DNA from: Peptococcaceae bacterium BRH_c8a
GTDB lineage: Bacteria > Bacillota > Desulfotomaculia > Desulfotomaculales > Desulfallaceae
DNA: 64,000 bases
Assembly (NCBI GenBank): GCA_000961575.1
Contig: LADP01000039.1
Location: 88,375 to 152,374 of the forward strand
Reading direction: 5' to 3'
This document shows, one piece after another, positions 51,358-60,189 of the stretch. Within the stretch, counting starts at the first letter, position 1; each line of letters opens with the position of its first letter. The notes under the pieces are model-generated. The model had not been told where the DNA came from, searched no databases, and was given only the letters and a program-made list of their open reading frames with translations. Both the position numbers and the translations under genes were made by a program.

Positions 51358-54117
51358 TTGCCTAAAGGAATGAAGTTGTTTGTTTATGCCATAGTTGGCG
51401 TCCTGGTGCTCCTGCTATTGCTGGCCAGGTGGGGCGCTAATCTTTATGTCGACTGGTTGTGGTTCCAGTCTCTTGGCTACGCACAAGTATTTACAACCAT
51501 CCTGCTTTCTGAAATTGGCCTGCGTTTTCTGGTGGGAATAGCGGCGTTTATTTTCGTTTTTGTGAACCTGACGCTGACCCGCAAAGCGGTGCTGCAGCGC
51601 TTGAATTCACGCCAGTACATGGAATCCGAAGATATCATCACTATCCACCAGTCACCGTTGAATAAATTCATTACCCCTCGTCTTTTGACCCTTGTCTATG
51701 TGGGCGCCAGTTTACTTCTGGGCCTTTTTGCCAGTACGGCAGTAACCGGTGATTGGGTGATCCTGCAAAAATTCCTGCACCAAACATCCTTTGGTTTCAC
51801 CGATCCCATCTTTAACAACGATGTTGGCAAATACGTTTTTGAACTGCCATTTCAACAGTTTATTTACAGATTACTAACCCTGTTTATTGTCATGGCCGCG
51901 CTGGCGGTGGCGGTGGTTTACTTTGTTACCGAAACCGGCAGTCAGGGGCTGGCCAAGGTATTCAATAGTCTGTCAGCCAGGCTCCACCTGTCGTTCCTGG
52001 CAGCGTTGTTTTTCATGGTCCGGGCCTGGGGTTACCGCCTGGAGCAGTACATGCTTTTGTATTCACCAAACGGTGTAGTGGCCGGCCCCGGCTATACGGA
52101 TATTAACGCCCGGTTGCTGGCTTTTAAAGCGCTGATGATTATAGCGCTGTTCATCGCTGTTCTGATTTTGGTCAACCTTTTTCTGCGCCGTTTTAAACTG
52201 ATTATCTACGGTATAGGCGCACTGTTCCTGGCCTCCATTCTCTTAGGCGGTGTATACCCTACAGTTATTCAAAACCTGGTGGTCAAACCCAACGAACTGA
52301 ACAAGGAAACTCAGTTTATTGAAAACTCCATTGAATTCACCCGCATAGCCTATAACCTGAACAATGTGGAGATTGAAAAATTCCCTGCCGGACAGAGACT
52401 TACCGCCGCCGATATTGAACAAAACCAGGAGTTGATTAATAACATCAGGCTCTGGGATTGGCGGCCATTAACAGAAACATATGCCCAGTTGCAGGCTATT
52501 CGGCCTTACTATGCATTGAAAAACGTTGATATCGACAGGTACACCATTAATGGTGAATACAGACAGGTAATGCTGTCGGCCAGGGAAATGGATCAGTCCC
52601 AGCTCGCCGAAACTGCTCAAACCTGGATTAACCAGCGTTTGAAGTATACCCACGGCTATGGTATTACCATGAACCCGGTAAACCGGATGACTTCCGAAGG
52701 GCAGCCCGAATTTTTTATTAAAAATATCCCCCCGCAGTCCAATGTGGACGTGGAAGTAACCAGTCCGGAAATTTACTTCGGTGAACTAACCGATAATTAC
52801 GTCATCGTCAATACCAAAGCTCAGGAGTTCGATTACCCCATCGGTGGTAATGAAAACGCATACACAACGTATGAAGGGGACAGCGGAGTAAATATAGGCG
52901 GCCTGTTCCGTAAATTAATGTTCGCTTTGGTTATGGGTGACTATAAAATGCTGCTGGCCAACGACATGACCCCGGACAGCCAGATGCTGTTTTACCGTAA
53001 CATTAAGGAGCGGGTACCCAAACTGGCCCCCTTCCTCAAGTATGACAGTGACCCCTATATAGTTGTAGCTAAAGACGGTGCACTGCACTGGATGTGGGAT
53101 GCGTATACCGTTTCGGACATGTTCCCTTATTCCGAAGCATTTAGCGGTCGTAACAACTACATCAGGAACTCGGTTAAAGTTGTAGTCAACGCCTATACCG
53201 GTGTAGTTGATTTTTATACCGTGGATACCACCGACCCGGTAATTACGACTTACGAAAAGGTTTTCCCCGGGGTGTTTAAACCGCTTGACCAAATGCCGGA
53301 AGACCTACAGGAACATATTCGCTATCCCGTGGACCTGTTTAACATTCAGGCCGAAAAATATACCACTTATCACATGACCGATGTAGAAATGCTTTATAAC
53401 CAGGAGGATAAGTGGAACCTGCCCACTGAAAAGTATGGTAATAAAGAAACCGGGATGGAACCTTATTACGTCATCACCAAGCTGCCCGATAATGACCATT
53501 CGGAATTCGTTCTGATTTCGCCCTTCACGCCGAAGAATAAGTCAAATATGATTGGCTGGATGGCGGCCAGATCGGACGCACCTAATTACGGAAAACTTTT
53601 AGTCTACGAGTTTCCCAAACAGGAACTGATTTACGGCCCGATGCAAATTGAGGCCCGTATCGACCAGGATACGTATATTTCGCAACAAATTAATCTTTGG
53701 AGCCAGCAAGGCACGTCGGTTATTCGGGGTAACCTGTTGGTAATCCCAATTAAGGACTCGCTACTGTACGTGGAACCCCTGTATCTGCAAGCGGATACAA
53801 GTAAAATGCCGGAACTGCGCCGGGTGATTGTGGCGCACGGCGACAAAATCGTTATGGAGCCCACTCTGGAACTGTCTTTGCAGCAGATTTTTGGTGGCCA
53901 AGTGCCAGAGGATGATATCGGTAAAGACGATGATGATCCGCAGGCACCACCTGGTGGGGAAGCACCATTAACCGAATTGAATGACCTGATTCAAAGAGCC
54001 AATGACCTGTATAATCAGGCCCAGACAAGGCTTCAAGCAGGGGACTGGACCGGCTATGGTGAATCACTCGACAGGTTACAAGAAACACTTGACGACATGG
54101 CAAATAGGATGGAATAA
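51358..54117 (+). CDS. UPF0182 family membrane protein
   Basis: A 919-residue protein. About seven membrane helices lie in the first 310 residues (for example YAIVGVLVLLLLLARWGANL and ALMIIALFIAVLILVNLFLR). A very large extracytoplasmic domain follows (about 315-850), containing EYRQVMLSAREMDQSQL and YTTYEGDSGVNIGGLFRKL, then a Glu/Gln-rich tail (860-919). The architecture and these motifs match UPF0182. The biochemical role is not known to me. TTG start behind AGGAGGAG. Confidence 0.93.
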   Translation: MPKGMKLFVYAIVGVLVLLLLLARWGANLYVDWLWFQSLGYAQVFTTILLSEIGLRFLVGIAAFIFVFVNLTLTRKAVLQRLNSRQYMESEDIITIHQSPLNKFITPRLLTLVYVGASLLLGLFASTAVTGDWVILQKFLHQTSFGFTDPIFNNDVGKYVFELPFQQFIYRLLTLFIVMAALAVAVVYFVTETGSQGLAKVFNSLSARLHLSFLAALFFMVRAWGYRLEQYMLLYSPNGVVAGPGYTDINARLLAFKALMIIALFIAVLILVNLFLRRFKLIIYGIGALFLASILLGGVYPTVIQNLVVKPNELNKETQFIENSIEFTRIAYNLNNVEIEKFPAGQRLTAADIEQNQELINNIRLWDWRPLTETYAQLQAIRPYYALKNVDIDRYTINGEYRQVMLSAREMDQSQLAETAQTWINQRLKYTHGYGITMNPVNRMTSEGQPEFFIKNIPPQSNVDVEVTSPEIYFGELTDNYVIVNTKAQEFDYPIGGNENAYTTYEGDSGVNIGGLFRKLMFALVMGDYKMLLANDMTPDSQMLFYRNIKERVPKLAPFLKYDSDPYIVVAKDGALHWMWDAYTVSDMFPYSEAFSGRNNYIRNSVKVVVNAYTGVVDFYTVDTTDPVITTYEKVFPGVFKPLDQMPEDLQEHIRYPVDLFNIQAEKYTTYHMTDVEMLYNQEDKWNLPTEKYGNKETGMEPYYVITKLPDNDHSEFVLISPFTPKNKSNMIGWMAARSDAPNYGKLLVYEFPKQELIYGPMQIEARIDQDTYISQQINLWSQQGTSVIRGNLLVIPIKDSLLYVEPLYLQADTSKMPELRRVIVAHGDKIVMEPTLELSLQQIFGGQVPEDDIGKDDDDPQAPPGGEAPLTELNDLIQRANDLYNQAQTRLQAGDWTGYGESLDRLQETLDDMANRME

Positions 54118-54188
54118 TGAAACCAAAGTTATAAATAAGAACGTGCTATTGATATGAATGCATCCTTTAAAGGAAGGAGATGAGGGAG

Positions 54189-54341
54189 ATGTTTTTTGAA
54201 GTCTGGTGGCAGGGAATTATTTTCGGTATCGTAACTGCTGTAGCCATGCTGGCCATTGGTTGGGCTTTTTCCCTGGGCTGGAAGAAATATGAAGGTAGCG
54301 GCAAAACCCAGGAAGATCATTCATGTGATGTACACCATTAA
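54189..54341 (+). CDS. 50-residue membrane protein
   Basis: Starts MFFEVWWQGIIFGIVTAVAM and ends in a polar tail HSCDVHH. One strong membrane helix covers residues 9-32. The ribosome site GATGAGGGAG and the terminator at 54391 support a real gene. No family recognised; the His/Cys/Asp-rich end could bind a metal. Short but well framed. Confidence 0.65.
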   Translation: MFFEVWWQGIIFGIVTAVAMLAIGWAFSLGWKKYEGSGKTQEDHSCDVHH

Positions 54342-54390
54342 TTCGGAATATATTAAAGATGTTGCTGTTTGACTGACATATTGTTTTAAA

Positions 54391-54418
54391 ATACCGGTCC
54401 AGCACCGGTATTTTTTTT
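54391..54418 (+). terminator. Terminator after the small membrane protein
   Basis: ATACCGGT (54391-54398), loop CCAGC, ACCGGTAT (54404-54411), followed by eight Ts. Confidence 0.93.
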
Positions 54419-54438
54419 AAACCGGGGGAGTGTCTAAT

Positions 54439-55206
54439 ATGCCTAAAGTATATATAAATAGCCAAATGTATCACTATGTAGCCGGCGTTCCCGGCAATGA
54501 GCCCCGGGGAGCAATTATTTTCGTCCACGGTGCCGGGGGTAATCACCGGCACTGGGATTACCAGCTTCCGTATCTGGGTCAAGTTTGGCTCACTATAGCC
54601 GTTGACTTGCCCGGTCATGGCCTTTCAGAAGGCCGGGCAGCCCAGAGCATTGAAGATTACGCCAACTTTATTTACGATTTTGCCGAACACGTAGTTGGGA
54701 CACGTTTTATCCTGGCCGGACACTCGATGGGCGGGGCCATCGCTATGAATTTTGCTCTGCGGTTTCCGCAACAACTAGCCGGACTAATCCTTGTGGGCAC
54801 AGGAGCACGGCTGCGGGTGGCGCCGGAGATGCTGGAGCATTTCGGTGCGGGCAAACACTTTTTGCCTCTAAATGACCTGGCCTACGGTCCGGACACTCCT
54901 GCCGAACTAATTACCCTGGCCAGGGAAGAAATGTTACAAACCAACCCCGAAGTTTATCACCACGACTTTATCGCCTGTAATGGCTTTGATGTTATGAGTC
55001 AGGTTAAAGATATTAATGTGCCTACTTTAGTGCTGGGGGCTTCAGAAGACCGGCTGACCCCGGTTAAGTACAGCCGTTATCTGGCCAATCAAATTAATAA
55101 CGCGCAGCTGGAAATAATAGCCGGAGCCGGTCACATGATGATGTACGAAAAACCGGCAGCATTTAACCGGTATCTACAGCAATTCACTACGACAGCTATC
55201 TATTAG
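54439..55206 (+). CDS. Alpha/beta hydrolase
   Basis: A 255-residue alpha/beta fold esterase or lipase-like enzyme. Oxyanion region VHGAGGNHRHWDYQ, nucleophile elbow AGHSMGGAIAMNFALRFP (Ser about residue 95), acid ASEDRLTPVKYS and His AGAGHMMMYEKP complete the triad. ATG 54439 is preferred because GGGGGAG (54424-54430) overlaps the GTG at 54430. The substrate cannot be told. Confidence 0.9.
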   Translation: MPKVYINSQMYHYVAGVPGNEPRGAIIFVHGAGGNHRHWDYQLPYLGQVWLTIAVDLPGHGLSEGRAAQSIEDYANFIYDFAEHVVGTRFILAGHSMGGAIAMNFALRFPQQLAGLILVGTGARLRVAPEMLEHFGAGKHFLPLNDLAYGPDTPAELITLAREEMLQTNPEVYHHDFIACNGFDVMSQVKDINVPTLVLGASEDRLTPVKYSRYLANQINNAQLEIIAGAGHMMMYEKPAAFNRYLQQFTTTAIY

Positions 55207-55218
55207 GGAGGCGATAAT

Positions 55219-56316
55219 GTGGTTAAGTCAGCCGTTAAAAGAATAGGCGTGCTAACCGGTGGAGGGGACGCGCCCGGGCTGAATGCGGTAATTCGGGCTG
55301 TAGTTAAATCAGCTAGCCGGGTTTATAATATGTCAGTGGTGGGTTTCGAAAACGGTTTCGGCGGCTTGATTAAGAACCAAGCCCGGGAACTTACCGAAGC
55401 TAACGTAGGGGGCATTCTACCCATTGGTGGCACCATTTTAGGTACGACCAACCGAGACAACCCCTTTCATTACCCCGTTACCAGGGGCGAAGAAATAATT
55501 TATTCCGATGTCTCCGACCGGGTCTTTGAAAACATCAGTATTCATGGTATTGAAGCGCTAATCGTTATCGGCGGCGACGGAAGCCTGGCCATTGCCAATG
55601 AATTGTACAGCCAGGGCCTGAAGGTAGTAGGGGTGCCCAAAACAATTGACAACGACCTTTCCGCCACCGACCAGACTTTTGGTTTTGACACTGCCCTGGC
55701 CACAGCCACCGAGGCGCTGGATAAACTGCATACCACTGCCGAATCCCATCACCGGGTCATGGTGCTGGAAGTAATGGGGCGGTACGCCGGTTGGATAGCG
55801 TTATACTCAGGATTGGCCGGCGGAGCAGACGTTATTTTAATCCCTGAAATACCTTACGACATTGACGTGGTCATAGAAAAAATTAATGCCCGCAGCAAGG
55901 AAAAGAAAAAATTCAGTATCATTGTAGTGGCTGAAGGAGCCAAGCCCAAAGACGGGGAGATGGTGGTTAAAAAGATGGTTGAGGGCAGCTTTGACCCGAT
56001 CCGGCTTGGCGGCATCGGCGATGCGGTAGCCCAAGCAGTTGAATTAGCCACCGGTAAGGAAAGCAGGGTTACTGTCCTGGGCCACCTGCAAAGAGGTGGA
56101 TCACCCACTGCCTTTGACCGCATCCTGGCCACCCGTTACGGTGTAGGTGCTGTGAACTTGGTGGCCGAAGGCAATTTCGGCAAGATGGCCTGCTTGAAAG
56201 GCCTAAACATAGAATCAGTCCCGCTGGCAGAGGCCGTTGGAGAACTGCGCACTGTCCCCACGGACGGCGAACTGATTAAAGTGGCTAGACAGTTGGGCAT
56301 TTGCTTGGGGACTTAA
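55219..56316 (+). CDS. pfkA: 6-phosphofructokinase
   Basis: A 365-residue phosphofructokinase that phosphorylates fructose 6-phosphate in glycolysis. TGGGDAPGLNAVIRAVVK, IVIGGDGSLAIANEL and GVPKTIDNDLSATDQTFGF are the substrate and donor loops. The donor site has Gly in GGDGS (ATP-type) but Lys in PKTIDND (the PPi-enzyme residue), the mixed pattern of one ATP-dependent clade. GTG start behind GGGAGGCG. It is 12 bases after the hydrolase. Confidence 0.93.
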   Translation: MVKSAVKRIGVLTGGGDAPGLNAVIRAVVKSASRVYNMSVVGFENGFGGLIKNQARELTEANVGGILPIGGTILGTTNRDNPFHYPVTRGEEIIYSDVSDRVFENISIHGIEALIVIGGDGSLAIANELYSQGLKVVGVPKTIDNDLSATDQTFGFDTALATATEALDKLHTTAESHHRVMVLEVMGRYAGWIALYSGLAGGADVILIPEIPYDIDVVIEKINARSKEKKKFSIIVVAEGAKPKDGEMVVKKMVEGSFDPIRLGGIGDAVAQAVELATGKESRVTVLGHLQRGGSPTAFDRILATRYGVGAVNLVAEGNFGKMACLKGLNIESVPLAEAVGELRTVPTDGELIKVARQLGICLGT

Positions 56317-56351
56317 GGCACTTTATAAGAAAAGGGAGAGGAATAGTAAAA

Positions 56352-56624
56352 GTGATTATAAATTACCCGGAAGTGGCTGTCAAATCGCTGCTGGATGATG
56401 TTTTGGACAATTATGCCAACAAATATCCTGATATTTGCCGTTGTGAGCGCTGCCGGGACGACATCATGGCCCTGGCTTTAAACAGCCTACCGGTCAAATA
56501 TGTGGTCACGGATCAGGGAACCATAATTACCCGTACTGTTTACGAGCTAATCGGAGGCAAAGTACAGGTTATTGCTGCTATTACTGCTGCCATTCAAAAA
56601 GTGCAGAAAAACCTTAAACATTGA
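56352..56624 (+). CDS. ComFB-family protein
   Basis: A 90-residue protein. The start is at GTG 56352 behind AAGGGAGAGG; the longer frame overlaps pfkA. VIINYPEVAVKSLLDDVLDN and CRCERCRDDIMALALNSLP are the signatures of the late competence ComFB family, including the clustered Cys residues that bind zinc. Recent work reports ComFB proteins as cyclic di-nucleotide receptors; I note this as knowledge, not from the sequence. Confidence 0.85.
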   Translation: MIINYPEVAVKSLLDDVLDNYANKYPDICRCERCRDDIMALALNSLPVKYVVTDQGTIITRTVYELIGGKVQVIAAITAAIQKVQKNLKH

Positions 56625-56677
56625 TTAATTTTTAAGTGGTTACAAAAATTAAACATCCTCTTTAAAGGAGGACCGTC

Positions 56678-57553
56678 ATGCATTTAGAACCTCCAGTTTT
56701 TAGGCCGCCCAGCGAAGCTTACAGTCTAATTCTGCAACTTACTATCGGGTGTCGTCATAACGCCTGTACTTTTTGCGGTATGTATCGGGGTAAAAAGTTC
56801 CGCATTAAGTCCTGGGCTGAAGTACAAAAAGACATTGACTTGTGTGCACTGCAGATGGTCGGCATGCACAGGGTTTTTCTGGCCGATGGTGACGCACTGT
56901 CAGCCCCGGCTCCGCTTATCACACAAACGGCACAGTATCTGTATAGTAAACTGCCCGGGCTGGAACGTATCAGTATGTATGCCGGCCCCCTGGACATTCT
57001 GGCCAAAACCACAACTGAATTACAAGACATTCGTAAATCAGGCGTAAGCCTGCTTTATATGGGCTTGGAGAGCGGTAGCGAAAGAATTTTAAAGACGGTA
57101 AGCAAAGGAGTAACTGCCGCGCAGATGGTGGAGGCTGGCAAAAAAGCCATCCAGGCGGGATTTGAGCTTTCAGTTACCATCATCAATGGTCTGGGCGGTT
57201 ATGAATTGTGGCGGGAGCACGCCACTGACACAGCCAGGGTGTTAAGTAACATAGACCCCACTTACGCGGGAACACTCACCTTGATGGTAGTGCCTGATAC
57301 CCCGTTATATCGAAAAATTCAACAAGGGGAATTTAAGATTCCCGGCACCATAGACATATTGAAAGAACTCAAATGCCTTTTGGAAAATGTAAATTTAACA
57401 AATTGTGTGTTTCGTTCTAACCATGCGTCTAACTACCTGCCGCTAAGGGGCGTCCTCAACAGGGACCGGGATAAACTGGTAGCCCTGCTGGAGCAAGCCG
57501 TTTCAGAACCGGACGCGGTTCCGTTACGACCGGAAAGCAGCAGGGGGCTATAA
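56678..57553 (+). CDS. Radical SAM protein
   Basis: A 291-residue radical SAM enzyme. The cluster motif is CRHNACTFC, that is CX4CX2C rather than the common CX3CX2C. Downstream are RVFLADGDAL, MGLESGSERILKTVSKG and ELSVTIINGLGGYE, typical of the TIM-barrel core. The reaction is unknown. GGAGGA stands before the ATG. The spacing seems to be a feature of its own family rather than damage. Confidence 0.9.
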   Translation: MHLEPPVFRPPSEAYSLILQLTIGCRHNACTFCGMYRGKKFRIKSWAEVQKDIDLCALQMVGMHRVFLADGDALSAPAPLITQTAQYLYSKLPGLERISMYAGPLDILAKTTTELQDIRKSGVSLLYMGLESGSERILKTVSKGVTAAQMVEAGKKAIQAGFELSVTIINGLGGYELWREHATDTARVLSNIDPTYAGTLTLMVVPDTPLYRKIQQGEFKIPGTIDILKELKCLLENVNLTNCVFRSNHASNYLPLRGVLNRDRDKLVALLEQAVSEPDAVPLRPESSRGL

Positions 57554-57614
57554 CAACTGCCTAAAGAATAAGTGATTTGAATCCGGTTGATCGAGCTTAT
57601 TTCAAGTGCACTGT

Positions 57615-57663
57615 CCGGTAAAATATGTTAATATGTAACTACATTAACATATTTTACCGGAGG
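57615..57663 (+). promoter_or_regulatory. 18-bp inverted repeat overlapping a ribosome site
   Basis: CCGGTAAAATATGTTAAT (57615-57632) and its exact complement (57643-57660), with a 10-base spacer. The right arm runs into GGAGG (57659-57663), the ribosome site of the next gene. This suggests translational masking or an operator. Confidence 0.8.
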
Positions 57664-57671
57664 CGGTTTGC

Positions 57672-58124
57672 GTGAAGCTATGGTCGGCACCACTTGCTCT
57701 GTTTTTTGTACTCATTTTAAACTGCTCTGTCCTGACTGCTGCTCCCGTGAGCATTATTAAGCCCGCTAATGCTCAAGAAATTATGCATTTGGTAAAGCAA
57801 GCGGTTGAATATAACGGCTGGGTTAACGAACCGGAATATAAAAAAGAGCTTGGCCGACTGTATGACGGTCTATTACTAACCGAATTGATAGATTCAGTTG
57901 AACAATTTAGAAGTACAGGCACCGACTGGCATACCTTGACTTTTGCACCAAAGTGTCATATTGTGTATAACGATGGAGAGACGGCTCTGGTTCTAGCCTA
58001 CTTAATGGAAACAAGCCCCGAAGGAACCGAAATGGGGCAAGGGTGTGGAGCTTTTAGTCTACATAACACCCCATATGGGTGGCGTATAACCCAAATGGAA
58101 ATCATATGGCCGCCGCCTAATTAA
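57672..58124 (+). CDS. Secreted hypothetical protein
   Basis: A 150-residue protein with an N-terminal signal peptide (about 1-23, WSAPLALFFVLILNCSVLTA) and a mature part of about 125 residues with two cysteines (KCHIVY and GQGCGAF). No family recognised. GTG start. The message begins with a striking hairpin that overlaps the ribosome site. Confidence 0.75.
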   Translation: MKLWSAPLALFFVLILNCSVLTAAPVSIIKPANAQEIMHLVKQAVEYNGWVNEPEYKKELGRLYDGLLLTELIDSVEQFRSTGTDWHTLTFAPKCHIVYNDGETALVLAYLMETSPEGTEMGQGCGAFSLHNTPYGWRITQMEIIWPPPN

Positions 58125-58153
58125 AGCATAACTTTTGATGAAAGGGGTGACCA

Positions 58154-59329
58154 TTGTTGGGCCTGAAAATTGGTATTTTTACTGATAGTTACCGGCCATA
58201 TACCAGCGGAGTGGTAAGGTCGATAGAAACTTTTTCAGAAGAACTCCAGGCTCAGGGTCACGAAACATATATTTTTGCTCCTGATTATCCAAAATGTGAG
58301 GGCAATGAACACGGTGTTTTCCGGTTTTCATCCATACCGGCACCGACAAACAGTGATTTTACGCTGGCGTTACCCATTTCTTTTCGATTGCGACCACTGC
58401 TTAAGAAACTTGACCTGGACATCATTCATGTGCATTCGCCTTTTATGCTGGGGCGGTTGGGAGCCAGGTGGGCCAAAAAACTTAACCTGCCCTTGGTGTT
58501 CACTTTTCACACGTTATACGACCAGTATGTGCATTATGTGCCATTCGGGCAGAACCTGACCCGGGAAATAACAAGAAAATTCTGCACCGATTTTTGTAAT
58601 AATTGTGATCTGGTGATTGTACCCACCGGGGTTATAACTGGACATCTAAAAAGTTGGGGTGTGGCCAGTCAAATTCGGGTTATTCCCACCGGAATTAATT
58701 TGCAAAATTTTCGTAAAGACCAAAAAGACTGGCTGCAAAAAAAATTCAACATTGACCCGGCCAATAGAATAATAATGTCTGTGGGCCGTTTGGGCAAGGA
58801 AAAGAATTTTAGCTTTATTATCAACAGTTTTAAGCGAATTGTTAATTTATTCCCCGATACCAGACTGATTTTGGTTGGAAACGGGCCGGAAAAAGAAGCC
58901 CTGGTTAAACAATGTATCAATTTAGGTATAGCCGACAAGGTAATCTTCACCGGTACCCTTACTGGTGATGAAACAGCCCTGGCATATAATAGTGCTCATA
59001 TCTTTGCCTTCGCTTCAGTTACCGAAACACAGGGCTTGGTAATCGGGGAGGCTAAAACAGCAGGATTGCCGGTGGTAGCGGTCAGGGCGTTTGGTGTATC
59101 AGAAATGGTTGAGGATGGCATAGACGGTTTTCTCACTGATTTAAACATGGATCTGTTCACGGACAAAATAATATATTTATTGAACAATGAAAATGTACTG
59201 CGTTCGATGGGCCGAAAAGCCGCTATAAACGCAGAAAAGATATCTGCACATAACTGCACCAACCGGCTGTTGGACAGTTATTTTGGGATTATGCGGAATA
59301 AGGACAAAAAGGTTAGTACATCGTTTTAG
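58154..59329 (+). CDS. GT4-family glycosyltransferase
   Basis: A 391-residue GT-B glycosyltransferase. N-terminal IGIFTDSYRPYTSGVVRSIE and VHSPFMLGRLGARWAKKLNL; C-terminal donor domain VGRLGKEKNFSFIINSFKRI, LVGNGPEKEALV and TETQGLVIGEAKTAGLPVVA, which holds the E-x7-E motif. Similar enzymes glycosylate diacylglycerol or other membrane lipids; the acceptor is inferred only. TTG start behind AAAGGGGTGA. Confidence 0.9.
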   Translation: MLGLKIGIFTDSYRPYTSGVVRSIETFSEELQAQGHETYIFAPDYPKCEGNEHGVFRFSSIPAPTNSDFTLALPISFRLRPLLKKLDLDIIHVHSPFMLGRLGARWAKKLNLPLVFTFHTLYDQYVHYVPFGQNLTREITRKFCTDFCNNCDLVIVPTGVITGHLKSWGVASQIRVIPTGINLQNFRKDQKDWLQKKFNIDPANRIIMSVGRLGKEKNFSFIINSFKRIVNLFPDTRLILVGNGPEKEALVKQCINLGIADKVIFTGTLTGDETALAYNSAHIFAFASVTETQGLVIGEAKTAGLPVVAVRAFGVSEMVEDGIDGFLTDLNMDLFTDKIIYLLNNENVLRSMGRKAAINAEKISAHNCTNRLLDSYFGIMRNKDKKVSTSF

Positions 59330-59361
59330 GTTAGCAGGAAAACGGAAGTTAAAATCGAATA

Positions 59362-59408
59362 TTGAAGTACAAATGGGAACGCATTGTTGGTTCCCATTTG
59401 TACTTCAA
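59362..59408. repeat. 19-bp perfect inverted repeat
   Basis: TTGAAGTACAAATGGGAAC and its exact complement around GCATTGTTG. No T run. It lies between the glycosyltransferase and the UPF0316 gene. Confidence 0.88.
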
Positions 59409-59457
59409 AGGCTAATTAACAACTGATGGCTCGGACAAAAAATGGAGGGTTTTTAAA

Positions 59458-59997
59458 GTGGAACAGTGGTACCCAATTATTTTTTCTTATTTATTTATAT
59501 TTATCGCCCGGGTAGCTGACATGTCGCTGGATGTCCTGCGTATTTTGATGTTGATGCGGGACCGGCGCGTATGGGCCGCCGTCATAGGTTTCTTTGAAGT
59601 ATCAATATTTGTGCTGGCTCTAAACGAGGTTCTAAAAGGCGGCATGGACGACCCGGTTAAAATTATTGCTTATGCCGGCGGTTTTGCCATGGGAAACTAC
59701 GTTGGCAGCGTTATTGAATCCAAATTGGCCATCGGGTTTTTATCGGTTCATATTATACCGCCCAGAGAAATGGTAGAAGAATTTACTCGCTTGATGCGCG
59801 ATGAGGGTTTTGGTATTACCGCGGTGCAGGGATGCGGCAGAGACGGTGAAAGAACCATGCTATTTGTAATGATTAAACGTAAGGATCTGAACAAGGCACT
59901 TAATTTAATTAATTGTCATTGTCCCAATGCCTTCTTTAATGTTTCCGACGCCAGACGTATCCACGGCGGCGTTTTTCCAATGAAAAAGGGTAAGTAA
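59458..59997 (+). CDS. UPF0316 / DUF2179 family membrane protein
   Basis: A 179-residue protein: three helices in the first 100 residues (WYPIIFSYLFIFIARVADM; VIGFFEVSIFVLALNEV; IIAYAGGFAMGNYVGS), then a cytoplasmic DUF2179 domain with GFGITAVQGCGRDGERTMLF. The function is not established. GTG start behind TGGAGGG. It is followed by a 12-bp hairpin at 60000. Confidence 0.9.
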   Translation: MEQWYPIIFSYLFIFIARVADMSLDVLRILMLMRDRRVWAAVIGFFEVSIFVLALNEVLKGGMDDPVKIIAYAGGFAMGNYVGSVIESKLAIGFLSVHIIPPREMVEEFTRLMRDEGFGITAVQGCGRDGERTMLFVMIKRKDLNKALNLINCHCPNAFFNVSDARRIHGGVFPMKKGK

Positions 59998-59999
59998 TG

Positions 60000-60035
60000 A
60001 ATTTAGGCGGGGTGGCTATCCATCCCGCCTAAATT
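60000..60035 (+). terminator. Hairpin after UPF0316 gene
   Basis: AATTTAGGCGGG-type left arm (60000-60011) pairs with CCCGCCTAAATT (60024-60035), with a GTGG/CCAT inner stem. A T run is lacking, so termination is likely but not certain. Confidence 0.6.
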
Positions 60036-60068
60036 GGGACAGGGCTTTGTTTACATAATATGTTTGAG

Positions 60069-60154
60069 GGGGTCAGGCCTGTCGTAACTATACTAACTGC
60101 AAAATTTAAATATATAAATAATAGAGTTAGTATAGTTACGACAGGCCTGACCCC
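60069..60154. repeat. 30-bp perfect inverted repeat (MITE-like)
   Basis: Left arm 60069-60098 starts GGGGTCAGGCCTGTCGTAAC; the right arm 60125-60154 is its exact complement and ends CCCC. The AT-rich interior is 26 bases. No coding capacity and no clear target duplication. Confidence 0.93.
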
Positions 60155-60162
60155 ATAAAGTG

Positions 60163-60189
60163 AACCTCGCCGATGGCGAGGTTTTTTTT
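60163..60189 (+). terminator. Terminator AACCTCGCC-GAT-GGCGAGGTT
   Basis: A 9-bp perfect stem with a GAT loop and TTTTTT. It lies right after the inverted repeat and follows no visible gene, so it may end an RNA starting upstream. Confidence 0.9.

Noticed and set aside
54163..54175. Palindrome TCCTTTAAAGGA before the small membrane protein
   Set aside because: Only 12 bases and AT-rich in the centre, so it may be chance. It does not cover the ribosome site.
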